DNA of 64,000 nt from Enchytraeus crypticus. Lineage: Eukaryota; Annelida; Clitellata; Enchytraeida; Enchytraeidae. A program made the translations under genes and the position numbers. The stretch is taken from contig CAJHZI010000664.1 in NCBI GenBank assembly GCA_905160935.1, forward strand, positions 1,216,501-1,280,500. The letters run 5' to 3'. Numbering within the stretch: position 1 is the stretch's first letter; every line of letters begins with the position of its first letter. This document shows positions 58,915 to 64,000 of the stretch, piece after piece. The notes below the pieces were generated by a model. It saw nothing but the letters and a program-made list of their open reading frames with translations. It had not been told where the DNA came from and made no database searches.

Positions 58915-60450
58915 ACAAAATATAAATTACAATAAAAACAATAACAACAATATCAGCAACAACTGCAGCAACACCAACAACAGCAACTACAGCAGAAACA
59001 GCAAATCTAACACAACTGCTGCAGCAGCAAAAAACATTAACAGCTACATCTGAACCAGTAGCAAGAAGAATAAAAATACAATAGCAGCAACAACAAGAGC
59101 ATCGCTTACAACAACATCAACATAAACGTCAGCAACAACAACATAAGCTTCAACAGCAACAACATCAGGAAAAACAACAACACCAACGCCAACAACAAAA
59201 ACAACAAAAATAGTATCAACACCAACAGCAGCAACTACAACAAAAACACAAATTCAGCATCAACAACAACATCAACCACAACAATAGCAACATCAGTACG
59301 AATAGCAACAAAATCCACAACAAAACCATCAACAACAACAGTAGCAGAAAATACAACAACATCAACACCAACAACAGCACCAACAGCAGCAGCTGCAACA
59401 ACAGCAACAATAACAAAAACAATAATAACAACATCATCAACAGCAACAATAGCAACAACAACAACAAGACAGACAACAATTTCAACAACAGCAGAAACAA
59501 TAAAAAAACACAATCAACAGCAACAATAGCAGCATCATCAACAACAAACAACAGCAGCAACCACAACAACAGCAACAACAACCGCAGGAATAAAGCATCA
59601 ATAACTACAACAAAAATGACCATGGCAAAACAATTACAGCAACAGCAGCCACAGCAACAAAAGCGAGCCCAGGATTTGATCCCCGCACATACTGATCCGC
59701 GGTCGGGTCTCTTACCACTGGCTCCAGCCTGTTATGTCGGCCACTCCGACTCCCGTTTCTGGCTCTAGCAGCAACAGCAACCACAGCATCATCAGGAATA
59801 ACAGCAATCATAACGTCAACAGAAACATCGACAATGATAACAACTAGCAGAATCAACAACAAAAAACAACAGAAGCAATAAAGTGCAACGAGAACAGCAA
59901 CAAAAATGGCAACAACAAAAACAGAAACAACAACCGCAACATCAACACCATCATCAGCAATAGCAACAGCAGCAACAACAAAGGCGACAGAAGCAACAGC
60001 AGCAACAAAAGCAACAAAAACAACAACAACCACAACAACATCAGCAACAACAAAACATAAATTACAAAACAACAATAACAGCAGCAACAATATCAGCAAC
60101 AACTGCACCAACACCAACAAAAAACAAAAACACCGAAAGCATGAAACAGCAAAAATATAACAACTGCAGCAGCATCAACAAAGATATCAGCAGCTACAAC
60201 AGAACCAGTAGCAAGAACAACAAAAATACAATGGCAGCAACAACAAGAGCATCACCAACAACCACAGCAACATAAGCGTCAACAGCAACAACATCAGCAA
60301 CAGCAACACCAAAATCAACAACAAAAACAACAGCAACTACAACAAAAACACAAATTTAGCATCAACAACAACATCAACCACAACAATAGCAACATTAGTA
60401 ATAACAGCAACCAAATCCACAACAACACCAACAACAGCAACAGTAGCAGC
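58915..60450. repeat. Two adjacent copies of a ~1.1-kb higher-order unit inside the array
   Basis: AATATCAGCAACAACTGCA.C is at 58950 and 60090; GAACCAGTAGCAAGAA at 59052 and 60203; ACACAAATT.AGCATCAAC at 59246 and 60347; ACTACAACAAAAATGA.C at 59606 and 60689. The steps are all 1.08-1.15 kb. Confidence 0.85.
59662..59768 (-). mobile_element. SINE family A head inside the array
   Basis: AGCGAGCCCAGGATTTGATC, CATACTGATCCGCGGTCGGG and CACTGGCTCCAGCC match the family. It continues into TGTTATGTCGGCCACTCCGA and CGTTTCTGGCTCTAGCAG, a segment found only with the second array copy. The 3' half of the SINE is replaced by CAA/CAG triplets. Confidence 0.88.
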
Positions 60451-61680
60451 AAACTACAACAACAGCAACACCAACAGCAACTGCAATAACAGCAGCAACA
60501 ACAAAAATAACAACAGCAACAATAGCAACATTAACAGCAACAGCAGCAACACAACAACATAGGAGACACCATTGCAACAACAGCAGCAACAATAACAAAA
60601 GCACCAACAACAGCAACAACAGCAGCTACATCAGCAGCAGCAGCAACCACAACAACAGCATCAACAACCGCAGGAAAAAGCAACAATAACTACAACAAAA
60701 ATGATCCTTGGCAAAACAATTACGGCAACAGCAGCAACAGCAACAACATCCACAGGAACAAAAGCTACAACAAGAACTATCATAATATCAGCAGAAACTC
60801 CACCAATAACAACATCAAATACAGCAACAACAACAGCATCAGCAACTATTACAACAGCCGCAACAACTGCAACAAAAACAACAGCAAAACAACATCTTAA
60901 AAACATCAAAAAAAGTAGCAGGAAAAACAGAAAATAACAGCTACAACATCAACAACAACAGTAAAAAACAACAAAAAACAAATAGATCATCAACAACAAC
61001 AGCGGCAACAACAACAGCAACAACAGCTACACTATCCACAACAGCAACAACACAACATCAAGAATGGCAGCAACAACAGAAACAGTATCAACAGCAACAA
61101 CACAAGTAACAGTATCAACCGCAAAAACTATAACAAGAACAACAACAACATCAACAGCAACAAGAGCAACAACAACGACAATAATAACAATAGAAATAAC
61201 AACAATAACAACAATAGCAGTAACAACAACAGTAACAACAACAATAACAGCAACAACAGCAATATTAAGGAAAAACGATTGCAGCAACAATAGCAAAAAC
61301 AACCAATACACCAACGACAGCAGCAGAAGCAGCTACAATATGAACAACAGCAACAACAACAGTAGTAGCAGCAACAACAGGATAAGCACCAACAACAGCA
61401 CCAATAACAGCAAAAACAAGAACAACAGCAGCAACCGCAGCTACAGTAATAACAGCAGCAACTGTAACAAAAGCAGCAACAATAGCATGAACAGCAACAT
61501 CAGCACAACAACAAGAACATAACAACTAAAAAACAACGACGGCAACAAGAGCAAAAACAACAAAACACAAACAACAACAACAACAGCAGCTACAGCAACA
61601 GAATCAGCAACAACAACAGCAAGGAAAACAGCAACAACAGCACCAACAACAACAATAACAATTAAAAGCTGGTGGAGCTA

Positions 61681-62009
61681 GTGTTAACGTCAGTTTTATC
61701 ACTCGAAATCGATATCAGCAACAACAAAAGCTATGTCAACAACAATAACAGTCGTTACAAGAACATTAATCGTAGCAATAAAAACAGCAAAAACATCAGC
61801 AGTAATAAAAACAACAACAACAGTAACAGCAACATCGGCAGACGCAGAAAAAACAGCAACAACAATTACAACAGAAATAGCAACAACAAAGACAACAAAC
61901 AACAACAAAAACAATATATATATATATATACTGATCCGCGGTCGAGTATCTTACCACTGGCTCCAGCCTGTTATGTCGGCCACTCCGACGCCCGTTTCTG
62001 GCTCTAGCA
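61681..62009 (-). mobile_element. SINE family A split by triplet array
   Basis: The tail half TGTTAACGTCAGTTTTATCA ... GATATCAG (61681-61717) and the head half TACTGATCCGCGGTCGAG ... GGCTCCAGCC (61930-61967) are in the correct order but separated by about 200 bp of CAA/CAG and a short (TA)n. The segment after the head (to 62009) duplicates 59731-59770, and similarity continues to about 62190. Confidence 0.85.
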
Positions 62010-63168
62010 GCAACAGCAACCACATCATCATCAGGAACAACAGCAATCATAATGTCAACAGAAACATTGACAATAACAATAACAAACAGAATGAATAACA
62101 AAGAACAACAGAAACAATAAAGTGCAACAACAACAGCAACAGAAAATGGCAACAACAAAAACAGAAACAACAACCGCAACATCAACACCAACAATTAGAA
62201 CAGAAATAGCAACAACAAAGACAACAAACAACAACAAAAATAACAACAAGAATGGCCAAGGCAAAGCATCCACATCAGCAACAGTAGAAAAAGCAACAAA
62301 AACAACAAGAACAGCTACGGTAATATCTACAGCATCAACAACAGTTAAAAAATCCGAAACAGCAATTACAACAACAGCCATAACAACCGCAACAACAAAA
62401 ACATCAAAACCTTCAGCAACAACAGCAACAGCGAACAACAGAAAACACCAGAAACAATAGCAACAATAACCGCATAAAAATGGCAATAATAATAACAGCA
62501 ACAAAAATGGCATCAACAACAACAGCAGAAACAGAAACAACAACAGCAAAAGAACAAAAGCAACATCAAAAATAACAACAACAGCAACAGCAACAACAAA
62601 AACAAAAATTACAATAACTACAGCAACAACAACTGCAGCAATAACAGCAGCAGTAACAGTAACACCAACTACAATAACGATAGAAGAGACAGATAGCAGA
62701 GACAGCAACAACATCAACAGCAACAACAGAAAACAGAACCAGCTGCAAAAGCAACAAACATTTATGGCAACAACAATAATAGCAACAACAACAGCAACAT
62801 CTCCAACAATATCAGCGACAACAACACACCAACAAAGAAAACAACAAATACAAAATTAACATCAACAACAGCAGAGACAGCAAAAACAACAACAGCAATA
62901 TCAATAACAGCAGCATCAACAACAATAGTAACAAGAAAAACAACGTCAACAGCGTCAACAGCAACAATAACAAAAATAACTATGGCAGTAACAAGAATAG
63001 CAACAGCATTGACAACAGCAGCAGCAACAACAACAACAACAGCTACAACAACAGCACCAATGGAAGCAGCAACAGCAACAACAATTACAATAGTAATAGC
63101 AATAACAAAAGGACAAACAATTACAACAACAAAAAGAACAACAACAACAACGACGACAATTGAAAAAC

Positions 63169-63172
<4 letters not shown>

Positions 63173-63212
<40 letters not shown>
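63173..63212. repeat. (GA)n microsatellite at the right end of the array
   Basis: A pure GA run of about 40 bp directly after the CAA/CAG array. Confidence 0.92.
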
Positions 63213-63214
<2 letters not shown>

Positions 63215-63527
63215 CGTGTTTGTTAAATTGAATCATGATTCACCGACAAATATAAGTAAGCAGATTCATCAAGATACAAATATTTATATATATATAGAGA
63301 GAAATATGTTTTATTTCACAAAATTTCACAGAGTAATCACATCAATCATCAATGAACGCGTGAAAAACTTAAATAGGCATTATCAGAATCTAAGTAATAA
63401 GCGCAATACTAGTAATAGCCCAATAGTAGTAAGTGCAGAAAAGCAAAAACAAAAAATGTCCATAAGAAATTGAATAAAAATAGAAGGTCAAATAGACGGT
63501 CATCAGTAAGAGCGAAATACACTATAA

Positions 63528-63656
63528 CGGCTGGAGCCAGCAACGACTTCTGTAAGATACTCGACCGTAGAGCAGAATGTGCGGAGTTCAAATCCTGGGC
63601 TCGCCCGGCACTGACACCGCATTCTAATGAGGAATTTGTAGTTAACATTAGCTTAC
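63528..63656 (+). mobile_element. tRNA-derived SINE, family A, full-length-like
   Basis: CGGCTGGAGCCAGCAACGAC, an altered A-box, GGAGTTCAAATCCTGGGCTC (B-box), CCGGCACTGACACCGC and GAGGAATTTGTAGTTAAC. More diverged in the tail than other copies. Confidence 0.85.
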
Positions 63657-64000
63657 CAGCCTATATAAAAATTTCAGATGGCTTAATCCAGTCCAATTCC
63701 GTATTCAAAAGTGAGTATTAACACTTGGACATATAGTAACATACAAAATACACATGGACAATACAAACTACAGAACAACTCCTCTATAAACGAAATATCT
63801 CAACTCAATTAAATTGAGCTGCCCATTGTTCAAAGATATTTTCAGAAGAAAACACGTCCCTAAAGATGAGTAGAGACTGAAATAACTCAACTGTAATCAA
63901 GATAAACCACTTCACAATTTTAATTACTAACACTTAATACTTCATCATTTATCACAACACTTAACACTTCACTGATAACAATTCACAAAGCGCAGTATGG
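63657..64000. other. Noncoding right edge
   Basis: AT-rich with CACTTAACACTTCA repeats near 63930-63975. No gene seen. Confidence 0.45.

Larger units (their letters stand above)
55844..63165. repeat. Giant degenerate (CAA/CAG/ACA)n triplet array, ~7.3 kb
   Basis: Almost every triplet is AAC, AGC, ACA or a one-step variant. The plus strand is therefore nearly free of T runs and G occurs mostly in CAG, a strong strand asymmetry. Longer landmark phrases (for example TATCATAATATCA) recur at roughly 1.1-kb steps. SINE pieces interrupt it at 59662-59768, 61681-61717 and 61930-62009. All long Leu/Val frames on minus and Thr/Asn/Ser frames on plus come from the lack of stop triplets. No start-context, splice or polyA evidence for coding was seen. 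Confidence 0.97.

Noticed and set aside
61064-61522. Thr/Asn/Ser-rich plus-strand frame resembling a mucin or polyN protein
   Set aside because: No signal peptide, splice context or stable codon usage; other frames in the same block are equally open.
62055-62726. 223-codon minus-strand Val/Ala/Leu frame, hydrophobic like a membrane protein
   Set aside because: Same cause; hydrophobicity follows from GTT, GCT and TTG triplets, and the frame crosses a SINE remnant.

Overview
The window looks like intergenic and intronic DNA from an invertebrate animal nucleus. It is AT-rich (roughly two thirds A+T by eye), has no bacterial-style gene packing, and contains non-LTR retrotransposons (LINEs), tRNA-derived SINEs, a hAT-type DNA element and very abundant simple and tandem repeats. 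The species cannot be named from sequence alone. The one recognisable host gene is a neuropeptide receptor of the myosuppressin/FMRFamide (DMSR-like) GPCR type, which is compatible with a marine invertebrate bilaterian but does not prove it.

Left part (1-13 kb): the first coding exon of the DMSR-like receptor runs leftwards off the window (ATG at 421, 3' splice site just upstream). It is followed by AT-rich noncoding DNA with a perfect 17-bp hairpin (859-897), a 3 x 64-bp tandem triplication (3201-3392), a foldback element (5392-5569), tRNA-derived SINE copies (6919-7728), (GA)n/(CT)n arrays, a 15-bp minisatellite and a complete SINE with a perfect 17-bp target-site duplication (9747-10001). 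Middle (13-31 kb): a TA-rich minisatellite, a 2.4-kb broken CR1/L2-like LINE (16.6-19.0 kb, minus), a 19-bp GTCGAC minisatellite (20.8-21.2 kb), an RTE-like LINE (28.5-30.7 kb, minus) and two weak exon candidates (20.1 and 25.5 kb).

Right part (31-64 kb): more SINE and LINE fragments, a hAT-like element at 41743-43623 with exact 13-bp terminal inverted repeats and an exact 8-bp target duplication, internal TTCGGG arrays and a LINE nested inside it; tandem repeats at 45 kb; a 5S-rRNA-derived relic (49.4 kb); a palindromic GGTACC/CCCGGG minisatellite (51 kb); and a strand-asymmetric (CAA/CAG) array of about 7.3 kb (55.8-63.2 kb) with an internal higher-order period near 1.1 kb and SINE pieces embedded in it.

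How the parts work together: the RTE-like LINE ends in a small hairpin (CTGCC-AGTA-GGCAG) directly followed by a (GA)n tail, and its ORF stop codon lies in the hairpin loop. An unrelated ~300-bp short repeat ends in nearly the same hairpin and (GA)n tail, the pattern expected for a SINE that borrows the LINE's reverse transcriptase. This gives a mechanism for some of the (GA)n/(CT)n arrays here. No rRNA operon, true tRNA gene, CRISPR array or bacterial operon is present.
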